Source of the DNA: Rapana venosa
Lineage: Eukaryota; Mollusca; Gastropoda; Neogastropoda; Muricidae
Assembly (NCBI GenBank): GCA_028751875.1
Contig: CM054155.1
Coordinates: forward strand, 1,787,282-1,851,281
Direction: 5' to 3'
DNA: 64,000 nt
Shown: positions 36,990-49,300 of the stretch, in pieces
Position numbering within the stretch: position 1 is the first letter of the stretch
Layout of the letters: every line of letters starts with the position of its first letter
Translations under genes and position numbers: made by a program
Notes under the pieces: generated by a model
Database searches by the model: none
The model's input: only the letters and a program-made list of their open reading frames with translations
Told to the model about the DNA's origin: nothing

Positions 36990-38300
36990 GATGACAAAAT
37001 TTTACAAAACCGCATTCACACGGGAACACGGGACTTGTAGTATTTGTTTTCTCTGTCTTTGAAGCATCCATTGTTCCAAGTCTCTGGAAAAAATCAATAA
37101 TTTGTCCTGTTCCAAAAAATAATCACCCCAAATCTTTAAATGACTATAGACCAGTAACTCTCACTCCAATAGTAATGAAATGTTTTGAACGAATCGTTCT
37201 CAAACGGCTTCTTTTCTCTACTTCTTCATATCTAGATCCTCTTCAGTTTGCATACAAAGCCAACAGAAGCACAAATGATGCTACAATTACCTTTCTGCAT
37301 AATGTTTATTCCCACCTAGAAAAACCCGACTCCTTTGTTCGTATACTTTTCATTGACTTCTCTTCTGCCTTTAATACCATTCAGCCCTATCTATTAGCTC
37401 TCAAACTGCTCTCAATAGATGTCTGTCCTCGGTTAATTCTCTGGATAATGAGCTTTTTGACACACCGGACACAGTTTGTTCGATTTCAAAAAGCCATATC
37501 CACTCAAAGATCAACTTCCACTGGTTCTCTCCCCAAGGCACTGTTCTGTCCCCCATCCGTTTCACCCTTTACACCAAATGACTGCACTGGCTCTGATCTT
37601 AACCGTTAATCAAATATTCTGATGACTCTGCTCTGGAAGATCTGTCTAAATTCCCATGTCATGTATTTAAACAAGTTGAGGAGTCTCCTCCTGTGTAAAC
37701 AGAACTGTCTTGACCTTAATGTTAAAAAGACTAAGGAAATGTTGATTGATTTTCGCAGGGACCCCCAGCCCATACCAAATCTTTACATTGATGGGTAAAG
37801 GTAGAGCGTGTACACCAATACAAATATCTAGGTACTATTATTGATGATAAACTAAACTTTGATGCTAATACAGATCTTGTAAATAGAAATGTCACTCACG
37901 CATCTTTTTCCTTCAAAAACTCCGGAGTCTTAAAGTAAATGCAAAAGTTTTACAAAATTTCTACCGAGCTTTATTGAGTCTGTCCTTTCATTTTCCTTGG
38001 TTTGTTGGTATGGGGCCTGACTGTTAAAAACAAAAACATAGTAAACAAATTGTAACCATTGTGGCAAAATTGTGGCTGGAGCAAATGAAACTGAATGACT
38101 TGTATGAATGCGTGTGAAAGACAGAGCTAGACAGATTGTGAGTGATGACACACATGTGCTTGCAAAATATTTTGAACTCCTGCCTTCTCAAAAAGCGCTA
38201 CAGAGTACCCAAGTCTAGAACCCTGCGATTTAAAAATAGTTTTATTCCAACCTCAATTCTGCTAATTAATAGATGTATGACAATAAATCTGAATTAAACT
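36990..38300 (+). mobile_element. LINE-B copy 3: CR1/Rex1-like LINE, most complete version
   Basis: A frame at 37175-37609 encodes reverse transcriptase from MKCFERIVLKRL through LFIDFSSAFNTI (motif A) to the motif B region. After a frameshift the catalytic YSDD follows at 37615-37626, then KKTKEMLIDFRR (about 37728-37762), YKYLGTIIDDK and the C-terminal region, ending in an ACAATAAATC tail at about 38279-38288 before a GA tract. The 5' part, including any endonuclease, is missing. Several in-frame breaks; no intact protein. Confidence 0.85.
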
Positions 38301-38309
38301 AAAACCCAC

Positions 38310-38352
<43 letters not shown>

Positions 38353-38380
38353 AGGGAGAGAGAGAGAGAGACTAAAGGCT

Positions 38381-40450
38381 CAGTCACTCACTCACTCACT
38401 CATCCCTTGGTCGGGACGACCGTTGGGGTACCCGCACGGACGTTGCAAGTGGACCGCGAAATGGTTCTGTCCTAGGCTGTTTTCAGGAGGTTTGGTACAG
38501 TGAGGCCGGTCCACTCCTTGATGTTGGATATCCAGCTTTTGCGTGGTCGTCCCTGCCTCCTTGCTCCTTCCACCATTCCCTGCAGGACTGTCTTTGACAG
38601 GCTGTTATGCCTTGTTGTGTGGCCAAACCACCTCAGTTTCCTCCGTTTGACTGTATCTAGCAATGGTTCTTGTTTGCCAGCCAGTGCCTCGATCTGCTGC
38701 CAGACGTAGTCATTGGTTTTGCGGTCTCTGTAGGTGATGTTCAGGATCCGCCTGAGCACTTCATCTCAAAGGCTTGAATGCGACGTTCTAAATCGCAGTA
38801 AGTGTCCATGCTTCACAGCTGTAAAGGCAATGGATGGACGAGTGCCTTGTAGAGTCTGACCTTATTGTGGGTTCTGATGTTGTGTTTCTCCACACTTTCG
38901 CCAGCTTAGTCTGGAGGAAGTGCCCCCAGCAAGTCTGATCTGTCCCTCTTGTGTGCTCGTGCCTTCTTTAATGATGACTGCTCCAAGGTACTTGAAAGTT
39001 TCCACCTCCTCTAGTGTCTCGCCACTCATCTTGATGCTGGTGGGGGTGGTTCGGTTGTGGTACTGTTCACTAGGATCTAGCTCTTTCCCGTGCTGATCTC
39101 CATACCGTGGGCATTGGCTGATGTTTCCAGTCTGGTGGTGAGATCCTGGAGTTCTTCTTCACTGCGGCCCATGAGATCAATATCGTCTGCGAATCGAAGA
39201 TTGCAGACTGGCCTTCCTCCTATTGTGATTGTGGTCTTGAAGTCAAGGAGGGCCTCCTGCATGATGTTCTCCAGGAACACGTTGAAAAGAACGGGGGATA
39301 GCAGGCACCTTGTCGAACTCCAACTGAAGTCCGGAAGAACTCCCCGATTTCTCCACCATGAGGACTGCACTGTGGGAGCTGTCATACAGCGCCTGGATGA
39401 CTTGAATCAGGTCCTCGTCGAAGCTATAGTCTCTCATGACTTGCCACAGAGCTTCTTGCCACACTCGGTCGAAGGCCTTCTTGAAGTCAATGAAGTTTTG
39501 AAAGAGCTGTACGTTTTGGGGAGATGTTTTTCTATGAGCATTCCTGATGTTGAAGTCCGCTAGACGGGGCTTCGACCCGGGCGAATCCTGCCTTTCGCCC
39601 GGGAAAAGGATTTCTTCTGCTTGGGGTTTCAGTCTGTTCAAGGAAAGCGTAGCAAATTTTGTTTGGAGGTTTAAACAGACTGATTGTTCGAAATTTTGGC
39701 ACTTTAAAAATCTCCCTTCTTTGGCATTTGGAACTAGGAGGATTGGGCCCAAACTTTTTCGGGCTGCTCTTTTGCGGTCCAATACTTGGCAGTTGATTGT
39801 TAATGCCTTGATCATCTTTTGGGCCCCGTTCTTGATGATTTAAACCCCGGGGGATGGGGTAAATCCCTGGTGACTTACTCCTTTCGGGGATCTTACTGCT
39901 TCTTCTACCTTTTCCTCCACACCTGTTTTCCCCCCGGGATCTGAGGGTCGGGGGACCCTTTGCCCCGTGAAGTTTGTTCGGATCATTTCACTTGTAGTTG
40001 TACAGTCTCTGCAATATTCTGTCCCATCCTTCATGATAGTGGTGCTCTCTGTGGGAAATCTGACCCCCTTTTTTGCTTCAAAACGGGGGGTTTGGGCTGC
40101 TGGGACTTGGTTTTGTACCTGTGGTCGGTACGCCCTTTGGCCCGTCCTCCTTCGCCATTGCCTTCTCAACCTTGGAGCATTGTTTTTGAAATCCAGTTTT
40201 CCCCGGCCTCATCCCCTTCTTCTTTGGGTTGACCTTACTGTTCTAAACTCTTTGGCCGTTTCTGGGTTTTTTTTTCTTCACTTGGGTTTAAACCCCCTAC
40301 TTGGGGGGGACAGGTCAGGGTATCGTTGGGAACCCCCGGGTTGGGTTTTTTTTTCTCTCTTTCCCAAAAAATCTCCACGTTTTCCCCCCGAATGGCTTGC
40401 TGAAAGGGCCAGGGAGTTGGTGATGTTTAACTTGGAAAAATTCAAAGGCT
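38381..40450 (-). mobile_element. LINE-A copy 3: RTE LINE in the inverted arm
   Basis: Minus-strand C-terminal frame 38759-38472 (WFGHTTRH, GRPRKSW), catalytic FADD at 39182-39193 in the frame 39385-39077, and motif A region in the frame 39815-39243. It shares with the other two versions the frameshift just before the VRQGC motif and the same (TGAG)n tail, here read as CACT at 38381-38402. The part beyond 39500 is heavily smeared. Confidence 0.85.
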
Positions 40451-41091
40451 ACCTTTTTTTTAATGTAAACTGTGTTTTATTTTTAATTTAAAAAGGTTTT
40501 TAAAAATCACTGATATTTTTCTTATCTTTCATTTATACAAAGATTTTTTTTTATTTTTTTTTTTTTTTAAATCGTGCGCCGGGTTTTTATTTTAGACTGT
40601 TCAATATTTAAAAGAAAAGGTTAATTAATTAATATTTGGCTTCCTACAAAAATGAAAAACATTTTTTACTTATTTATTAAAAAAGGGGTGAGCATGGTAC
40701 GAATGTTTACAAAAGTTTCGAGCTGCGTTCTCGTGCGCCCATTTACTGTGAATTGCGGGCGTACGGGTTTACTTGTGCGCACAAAGAGTAAAGTGATTTT
40801 TTTTGGGGGGGGTTTTTTTGGGGGGGATATTTTCTGATTTGTGGGGCATTTTATCTCGTGAGGGGGCGTGCTACCTATCTACCTACTATCTATCTATCAC
40901 TATCTATCTAATGTCTGTAGGCCTTATAATAATAATTAAAAAGTAGGAATTTATAACGGAATTTTGTAAAGCAACAAATAAAGCCCAGATTTTATTTTAA
41001 TCACGGCAGATTTCCTCCGTAAAAATTCGGGCTGCTCTCCCCGGGGAGAGGGGGAGAACGCGTCGCCACTTAGCGCTGCGCACCCCTTTCA

Positions 41092-41094
<3 letters not shown>
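40451..41094. other. Spacer with short TATC run and SINE-like unit
   Basis: AT-rich sequence matching 29603-29800 and 30480-30890 inverted. It contains only a 50-base TATC array (40872-40920) and the counterpart of the short element at 29603-29785 (40920-41094). Confidence 0.45.
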
Positions 41095-41124
<30 letters not shown>

Positions 41125-41239
41125 CTGCAGCTGTATTTTTTCCCTATCAGAGTGGCTTTTTTCTAAGAATTTTTCCAGGGACAACTCTCTTGTTGCCGGG
41201 GTTTTTTTACGTGCGCTAAATAATTACGAGTAACACACG

Positions 41240-41270
<31 letters not shown>

Positions 41271-41411
41271 TAGCGCCCAGACCACCACTCATGGTCTAAT
41301 GGATGGGGGAAAAATTTCCGGTCCAAACGGGGTACGAACCGCCGCACACTTCAGACCCGGACTTTTCGCTTTCTAGACAGGCGCGTTACCTCTAGACCAC
41401 CGATCCACCAT
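41095..41411 (-). mobile_element. SINE-1 copy, full length with poly-T (tail) at left
   Basis: Minus strand: A box TGGTCTAGAGG (about 41389-41399), B-box-like GGTTCGTACCCC (about 41330-41341), central block with CTTTCGGATGAGACGATAAA, 3' body, then poly-T at 41095-41124. It is the cleanest copy and the allele of 29291-29602. Confidence 0.78.
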
Positions 41412-41413
41412 CT

Positions 41414-41463
<50 letters not shown>

Positions 41464-41617
41464 GTCTGTCTGTCTGTCTGTTTGTTTGTCGTTTGTCTAT
41501 CCTTTAAACTTTCGCACATTCTGTTAGGTGTTTCTTCTTTTCTTGTTATATATCTTTCTAACTGTCTGCCTGTCTGTCTGTTTCCTTTTATCTATCCTAA
41601 ACTATTCTATCTATCCC

Positions 41618-41692
<75 letters not shown>

Positions 41693-41745
41693 TTTTGTCG
41701 TATGTCTCCCCATCATCTATCTATCTATCTTCCCTTTTTGTCACG
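41412..41745. repeat. (TATC)n/(TGTC)n microsatellite
   Basis: Long TATC arrays with TGTC blocks next to the SINE head. Confidence 0.95.
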
Positions 41746-41819
41746 TGTAAAAAAACTATGTTAAACCACTTAAAAATATGAAGGTGTTTAATTTATGACT
41801 CTATAAGTTTGGCTTTTTA

Positions 41820-42205
41820 AAATGGGGGGAGGGGGGGGGGGATGTTTGCTTTGTTTGTTGGGGGTTTTTTGGATTTTTTTTTTTTTTTTTGGTTCTCCCC
41901 TTTGTTGTTGTTGTTTTGGGGTTTGTCCTGTTTTTGGGTTTTTTTGGTTTTCATTTGTTTTGGGGGTTTTTTGGGTTTTTGTGTGGGGGGTGGGCGGGGG
42001 GGTTGTTTTTGGGGTTTTGTGTTTTTTTTGGATTTTTTGTTTTTTTTTGTCTTTATTTCTGTTTTCTTTGTTTGAGTTGTTTTTTTCTTGTTTTTGGTTT
42101 TTTTTTTTTTGGGGGGGTTTTTTTGGGGTTGGGTGGGGGGGTGGGGGGGGGAGGGGGGGCTTTTTTTTTTTTTTTTTCTGGTCATTTGTTTTTTTAAAAG
42201 ATTTT
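41820..42205. repeat. G/T-rich low-complexity tract
   Basis: Inverted partner of the A/C tract at 28550-28935. Confidence 0.85.
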
Positions 42206-42339
42206 TTGCTTTTTTTCTACCTTTAGGGTGGGATATTTGGGGTTCATTATTTAAGATGTGTTACTTTCCCGGGGGGGACTGGTGAAAAAAGCACAAATTT
42301 CTTTTTCATTACCCCCGGGGAAAAAAATAAAAAAAAAAA

Positions 42340-42361
42340 ATAATAATAAAATAATAAAAAA

Positions 42362-42398
<37 letters not shown>

Positions 42399-42440
42399 TG
42401 GAACTTATATAGCGCTACATCTTGCAAAGACAAATCATAG
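42340..42440 (-). repeat. LINE-C 3' terminus with (ATT)n tail
   Basis: On the minus strand CTTTGCAAGATGTAGCGCTA is followed by TATAAGTTCCATTTT and about 17 ATT units. The tail type and last 35 bases recur at 29700-29785 and 51822-51925. Confidence 0.75.
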
Positions 42441-45400
42441 GGCATGCTTTCTCTTTCTTTCTTTCTTTCATCTTCCGCTGGTGCCCTTTGGCGTTGCGGG
42501 AGACACAGACGTCTGTCTGCAGCAAGGCGGGAGGCTTGATGTAGTGACAGGTCATGGGCTCGCAGGGTGTCAGCCACGGAGTCGCTCAATCGTCTCCTTG
42601 GTCTACCTCTGGCTTTCCAGCCATTGTGTTTGGTGGTGTATGCCCGTAGGGCTGGTTGGTTGGGCGACATTCTAGTGAGGTGACCAAACCACCTGATCCT
42701 TTGTTGTTCGATATGGTGGAGAATTGGTGTTAGTCCGACCATGTCTCTGATCACCTCATTCTTGATCTTGCCGTGTCTGGTCTTGTTGACAGCTTTTCTC
42801 AGGCAGCGCATTTCACATGTGACCAATTTTCTCTCTAAGGCTTTTGTTAGGGCCCATGTCTGACACTGGTATGTGAGTGTTGGAACGAAGATGGTGTTGA
42901 TGAGTTTTGCCTTGGTGCTCATTGGGTTGCTGGAATGTTTTAGAAGGGGGGCGAGTTGGTAACTGACTGCGTTCGTTCGCTTTCTGGCATCTTGTTTCTA
43001 TCTCTCTGTCCAATTTTCCATCTTCAGTGAAGAGGCTGCCAAGGTATTTAAATTCTTTGGTCTGTTTCAGCTGGGTCCCGTTGATGTTGATGTCCAGCTT
43101 TCCTGGATTTCTGCTGACAGACATAACTTCTGTTTTGGTGATACTGATCTTCATGTCATACCTCTCGCAGCTTGTGTTGAGTTGGTCTGTGTGATCTTGA
43201 AGAGCTGCTTTGTTCTGATTCATCAGGGACTGGTCGTCAGCAAATAATAGTTCGTTTAGGGCCTCAAGATCTGGGTTGGCTTCCTTTGTAATCTGGTCCA
43301 TGTAGATCACGAAGAGAAGGGGAGAGAGTACGCAGCCTTGCCTGACCCCTGATGTAACCGGGAACCAGTCGGATGTTCCACTGGCTGTTCGGACTGCGCT
43401 CATACTGTTGGCATAGATTGCTCTGATGTTATCGAGCAACTGCCCCTTCATGTCGTACTGCTCCAGTATCTTCCAGAGCTTGTCTCTGTTGACTCGGTCG
43501 AAAGCTTTTTCTTGATCAACGAATACTGTATGCAGGGCTTGGTTGTATTCGATGGCTCTTTCACACAGCTGTCGGAGTGCGAAAATGGCATCTGTGCACC
43601 CTCTTCCTCTCCGAAAGCCAAACTGGGCGTTGCTCAGTAGGTGTTCTGCTTTGGCTCTTGTGCGCGGTTCCAGAATCTTTGCATACATTTTCCCTACATG
43701 GCTGAGAAGTGAAATGCCTCTGTAGGTGCTGCAGTCTCTCTTGCTGCCCTTCTTCTTCCAAATTGGCACCACTATCGCATTTTGCCAGTCCATTGGTACT
43801 TTCCTCTCTTCCCATGCTTTCTGGAAGATGATGGTGAGCCACTTAACTCCCGTTCCTCCGCATGCAAGGATGGCTTCAGTTGTTATGCTGTCATCACCTG
43901 CCGCTTTGCCCTTTGGGCTGGTCTTAATTGCTTTTCTCGTTTCAGCTTCAGGGATTTGGGGCTCTAACTGGTCTTTATAGCGTGGTGAGAACTGAGAGCT
44001 GGAAGCTTGTATTGCAGATGGGTTTAAAAGATCTTTAAAGTAATCTTCCCATCGTTTCAGAATTTCCTCTTCTTTGTGCAGTGCCTCTCCATTTGCATCA
44101 TTCACTACTGTTGTTAGATTGAATGGCTCACCTCTTACTCTCATCGTCTTCACACTTTTGAAAAATTCTCTTGGGGAGTTCTTGCAAATTTCACTTAACT
44201 TCTCTCCATAAGTTGCCCAAGATTTTTCTTTCGAGGCTTTCACAACACGATTACTATGTCTTCTTGCGATTCTGTACTCGGCATAGTCCTCTTCTGTCTT
44301 GGTCTTGGCCCAAGCTTTATATAGCTGCTTTTTTTCTTTATGGCTTCCTTCACCTCTTGGTTCCACCAAGCTGTAGCTTTCCTGTTTTTACCTCCACATT
44401 TCTTTGTCCCGCAAACTTCCCTTAAGGTGTTCAACAGAGCTGGCTTGAAGGTGTCCCAGACTTGCTCCATGTCGAGAGGTGTTGTATCAATGGAGTCAAG
44501 TTTCACCTTGATAGCACTGTGAATCTGTTCTTGCACTTCTTTATCTTCCAGTTTGAGGAGGTTGATCTTTTCAGGCTGGTTCTTCCTAGCAGTTGTTATT
44601 TTCTTCTTCTGAGTACTGGAGGCTAGAATGACAGGCCTGTGGTCAGTGTCAAGGTTGGCATTGGGGATGGCTTTTGAGTCTTTGATGGCATAACGTGTTA
44701 TAGATCTTGCAAGTATAAAGTCGATTTGAGACGAGATGTTGAGATCGTTCCATTTGTACCAGGTGTAAATTTGGGAGGCTCGGTGTTGGAAAAAGGTGTT
44801 GGTGATGATCAGATCATGCTCTCACATAGTTCCAGCACGTGGTTCCCGTTGTAGTTGCAAGGTGTTCTGTGGTCACTGTGGGGTCCAAGATGTTTGTCCA
44901 CGGGTTTCTTCTCTCACCAACTCTGCCATTGAAATCACCCATGACATACAGGTCCTCTTTGCCCAGGGGCTGTTAAATGAGTCAGAGAGCTCTTGTTTAA
45001 ATAGTCTTTCTCCTCTTCTGATACGAACCTTTACAACGGTGCTTTATTTTTGGGATAAAAGACTTTTTTTGTTGGACTTTTTTAAAACTGATTTTAATCA
45101 GTTTTTCTGATATTTTTCTTTTACTCATGAATTTTTTGCAAAGCCCGGGGTTAGGATGAATCCCCCCCATGCTTTTCTCTCGGTCTTTCCGGGAATCCCC
45201 TCCAGATGGAACAAATTTTGGAAGGGATTTTTTTTTCACCCCTTCCCCCTTTTTTCCGGGATCTGAAATGCCCATGATGGGATCTTTCTTTGGGCATAAA
45301 TTTCCCAAACAATTTTGGTTCCTTTTTTGTTACCGAGATTTTTCCCAAATTTCCCAATGAAATTTCACTTTTCCCATCTAAATGTTTTTTTCCCCATTGC
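42340..45400 (-). mobile_element. LINE-C copy 2: near-intact endonuclease/reverse-transcriptase LINE
   Basis: The best coding sequence in the window. A 518-codon minus-strand frame (44369-42813) carries ATAWW-linked linker sequence upstream, VVPIWKKKGS, NAQFGFRRGRGCTDA, FVDQEKAFDRV (motif A), GVRQGCVLSPLLF and the catalytic LLFADD (FADD at 43233-43244, about residue 376). A frameshift near 42960 leads into 42922-42251, with RWFGHLTRM and RGRPRRRL. Upstream, the frames 44536-44240 and beyond encode an endonuclease/exonuclease/phosphatase-type domain, with MGDFNG (about 44930-44947) and DTDHRPVI (about 44630-44653). The 5' part beyond 45000 is smeared. The 3' end has a TAGCGCTATATAA segment then an (ATT)n tail (42340-42397). 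Clade not certain (RTE-like). Confidence 0.88.
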
Positions 45401-45934
45401 AAGGTCGTTTTCCTTTGGGTATCCGCCCGTTTTGGGGTTCTTTTTTTTTTTTTCTTAGGGGTTGATAAACCCCACTGTCCTTGCTAGGCCATTCCAACTT
45501 CACCAGGCCCCTTACCAGCTTACCTTTTTTCTTTTTTCCCACAAGGGGGACGGGGGTTTTGGACTTTAGCGCATGCTTTTCCCCCGACCTAATCTTATCA
45601 TCATAAAGAGAAGGTAAAGCCCGAGTCAAGTCAACCACTTACTGAAAATCCAAAACCGGGGAAAATTTTTTTGGCCCGCGGTTTGCCCTCCTCGGACCAA
45701 AAACTTCATAGTTTTAAAAAAAAAAACCCTTTTACCTTTAAACTGGGTTTTTTAACCCCATCTCTCTACTAAAACTGAAATTTAATCCAAATTTTATTTC
45801 TAATGAAAAAACAAAAAAAATTTAAGGGGAATTTAGCTAAACAATACCTTTTTCAAGAACAAAAAAAAAAAATACAAAAAAATTTAAACAAATTTACTCT
45901 TTTTTAAATATTTGTTTTTTTTTTTTGCTATCGG
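45401..45934. other. Smeared spacer upstream of LINE-C
   Basis: Homopolymer-rich sequence matching about 24990-25560 inverted; nothing recognised beyond the possible LINE-C 5' UTR. Confidence 0.35.
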
Positions 45935-46340
45935 GTGTTTGAATTTTTTATTAAAAAAAATGCAAAACCCTCCGCACCCAGCTCATTACAGGAGGCAATT
46001 TGGAAAACACTGCAATGGATTTTGGGGTGGGCGGAGAAGTTTTCCCCCGGCTTTCCACGACTTTTGGGAATGCCGACAAAACAAAAACATTACAAAACCA
46101 AAAACGCTTTTCACACAACACATAACGGGACAACATAATACACACCACACAAACAACATAGTACAAACAGGACATAAAAACACAAACATTTAACACAAAA
46201 CATAAAACACAAAACCACAAAAAACATAAATATATAAATATGGGACCTGTACCTACTGCAACCCTACCGGGGTTCAAAACCCCGTCCCTTTGCCTCCCTG
46301 GCCTCCTTTCCCCCAGCCTAACGCTTTTCGGACTTCCCCC
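45935..46340 (-). mobile_element. SINE-2 copy in the inverted arm
   Basis: Minus strand: head with B-box-like GGGTTTTGAACCCC (about 46265-46280), A-rich body, tail with GGCATTCCCAAAAG, AACTTCTCCGCC and CCTCCTGTAATGAGC, ending in a T/A-rich AAAATGCAA-type terminus at 45935-45970. Confidence 0.6.
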
Positions 46341-46399
46341 CCGGGGCTCCCCAAAGGGGCGAAAAGAAAGAGTAAAAAATTAAAAAATAAAAACCTCCT

Positions 46400-49300
46400 C
46401 TCGAGGGCGCAACATTTAACTTGGGCCAAATTCCCATTTTGCGCCTGTGTTACAAAAGATTGGGGCTTTTTGCCAATACAACACACACATGGGCCCCCCT
46501 GAGAGCACGGACATATTGTGTGTGGTTGTGTGTGAGAGAAAAATGTGTGTGTATGTTGTTTTTCTGGGGCCTGCATGTTTTTGTGTGTGTTTAAAAAATA
46601 AAAAAAGGGGTTTTTACACTACACGGGTATTTATCGGCGGTCTGTTTTGATTTTTTAGTTTTACTAGCTTTGGGGTTCTCATTTTTTTTTAAATTCTTTC
46701 TCACCTTGTCCGCTGAAATAAAATAAAACTCCCGAAGAAATTTAAAAAAAACCCCTTCTCTGTTTATCATGTGAAAAATTACAACGATTTTATTTTTTCA
46801 TGGTAATCTTTTAAATGTTTTAATTTTTTTTGTGTCAGCAACCAAACAGAAAACTGGGGCATGTTTTCCCACTGAAAGCAACTTGACAAACTACCCTTTT
46901 CTTAACAATGCACGCTCGCGGGCATCGCCCAATTAAAAAAAGGGGGTCGGGCCAAAATTTTAAAAGGGCCTGAAAAATTTTATTCTAAACACTCCTTAGC
47001 CTGTCAGAGGGATTACTATAATTAAATTTCTCATCTTCCAAAAAAATTTTCCCCTCTTTTTCTGTATGTTTTAAATTTTTTGTGCGGGGTTTTGGACAGA
47101 ATAAACAAAGAACTCGAAATGATTTTTGACCGTTTGAAAAAAAACCTAAAAAAAAAAATTTAAACCAGTTTGCCAAAGCCATTTCCCCCAAAAATTAGAG
47201 AGCATTTGTGCTTCTTTTGGTAGAAAACTTAGCTGGCCATTATTAAACAACTTCTTTTATTCTTTTTTTCCCTTCATGTTTGAGCGGTGCATCCCCCAAA
47301 AACAAAATAGATTATTTTAGGGGCCCCCACATTTTTTTTGGTTTCTTTCTCTATTTATAGTTATTCCTTCTGAGCCGTTTTTCAATGCCCCTTCCTAAAT
47401 CATGAAAGCTTATCACCCATCTTTTTGATCTTAGTAAACCCAACAATGCATATTTAATGTTAGGTATTCATGAACCAAACCCTCATGCAAATGTAAAGAT
47501 TTTTTGGTAACACCAGTAGGGGTATCATTGGGTTGACCAAAACCCAAAGTATTTTTTTAACCTAAATAAAGTTTTGAAAAGGAAAATTTAGCCGAGGCAT
47601 AATTTGTTTTTGGTTCCCCCTCTATAGTACATGATAAATTTTTAAATGGGGGGTTTTAAAAACCTCCACTTAATCGGGAAAAAGGGGGTTTTGGCTGGTT
47701 TTTTTCAAACAGCATTAAAAAACCCCTTTTAATAAATTTTGGGCTGGGGGGTTTTTCCGTTTTTATGTTCCCACAGTATTTTTTACTCTTCATTAAGGAC
47801 AAAGGGTTAACCTTTTTCAAAAATAAAAGCAAGCCTTGACTGATATTCTTTTGCAATCAAGCGGAAAACCCCGGGGTTTAAATTGACAACATCAATCCTA
47901 AAGATATCCCCAGTTTTTTTGTATTTAAATTTTTTTTTTTTTTTTTTTTTTTTTCGTCACGTATTTTTAAAAACACGAGCACTGTCTTTAAAAGGGTCAG
48001 CTCATAAAACATTCTGTCTCTGATGCACCCTGTGTAAGGCAGTAAAGCGACAGTTAAAAAGTAAAGAGGAATACAAAACCATTTTTACTAAAGGTTTTGC
48101 TAGGGGCACCCTTTCTTTTCCTTTTCCCTTATAAAGCAAAACCTACTTTTGTGTTTTAGCCCCCTCATCATCCTTATGCCCTAAAAATAAATCCTCTTTT
48201 TTTTTTTTGTCATTTAAATCAGTATAGAAAAATTTAATCTCGCTTTGTGTAATAAGTATTTCCCTCCCTTCTAGCTTGACCTAATCTTTTTAAAAATAGC
48301 CCAACCAAATTTTTGCTCCCACACTTCTTTTTGGAACATCCAGACCTTTTAAATCTGAAAAGCAACCCTAGTTTGCCTGGAAAAATGACATCATCTTTTC
48401 AAAATTGGGAAAACCAAAACCAAACAGAATTTTGTTTTTTCCATCAATATGGGGGGTTGTTTTTTAATAACAAATGTCTGTCTTTTTCCTTTAATCCCAA
48501 AGGGATCTTTTAAACTCTTAGGGTTTCGGGTTTGCTCCAAATGTTTGTTTGCGCCATCTTTTTCCCTATAAAAAGCAAAATAAAAAAAAAAAAATAAAAA
48601 AAAATGGAAGACTATAAATATAGTTTATTTTTTGATGTTTTTATGCCAGCTGATGATATGGGGGGAAGGGGCAGCATCGGTACAACCTTGCATTCAGCCC
48701 AAAGAAATTTATTAAAAGCAGGTTAAAGTTTTTCACAAAATTTGGGGAAAAAACCAAAACACCCGAAGTACTATACCATACGGAAATATGAAAGGACAAC
48801 AAAGACAATCTGTATGCTATAACTGACACAGGACAAAAGGGTTTTTTTTAACAAAAAAAAATTAAAACCCTCAAACAGTTTTTTGCAAAAAAAAACACTC
48901 AAGCAAACTAAATGTTGCTATGCAGACAAAACTTTGGGATTATTTATGCAAAAGACTACTAACAAAACTCCTACACAAGCTGTTGCACAACTAAAAAAAA
49001 GCTGAACAAAAAAATACCAAAAAAACATTTAAATCTACCCCTTGAAGACCTAGCACAGTCGGCAAACACAACAACCCGAAACTAATTTTAGAGTTTGGGA
49101 AAAAAGCTTTAAAACCAAAAAAGACGAAGACCAGCATTGAAAAAAATAAATGATCAACCCCAAACCATGCGGAAATAATGGGCTCCCAAACAAAACACTA
49201 CAGAGTATTAAGGGGAACTGATAAATAAATTTTGCAAAAACTAGGGGATTTAAAAACTCAAACCCCCAGAAAATTGAAAAAAAAAGCTATCAAAAAGCAA

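Larger units (their letters stand above)
34366..40037 (-). repeat. Inverted duplicate of 1-5740
   Basis: Feature order and sequence run backwards relative to contig 1: GA tract, SINE-1, dispersed repeat, CA array, spacer, TCTA array, LINE-B, CT tract, LINE-A. Coordinates of matching points sum to about 40,000-40,110, drifting with microsatellite length. Confidence 0.9.

Noticed and set aside
42813..44369. Host gene of 518 codons
   Set aside because: It is the reverse transcriptase of LINE-C with a damaged partner copy in the other arm.
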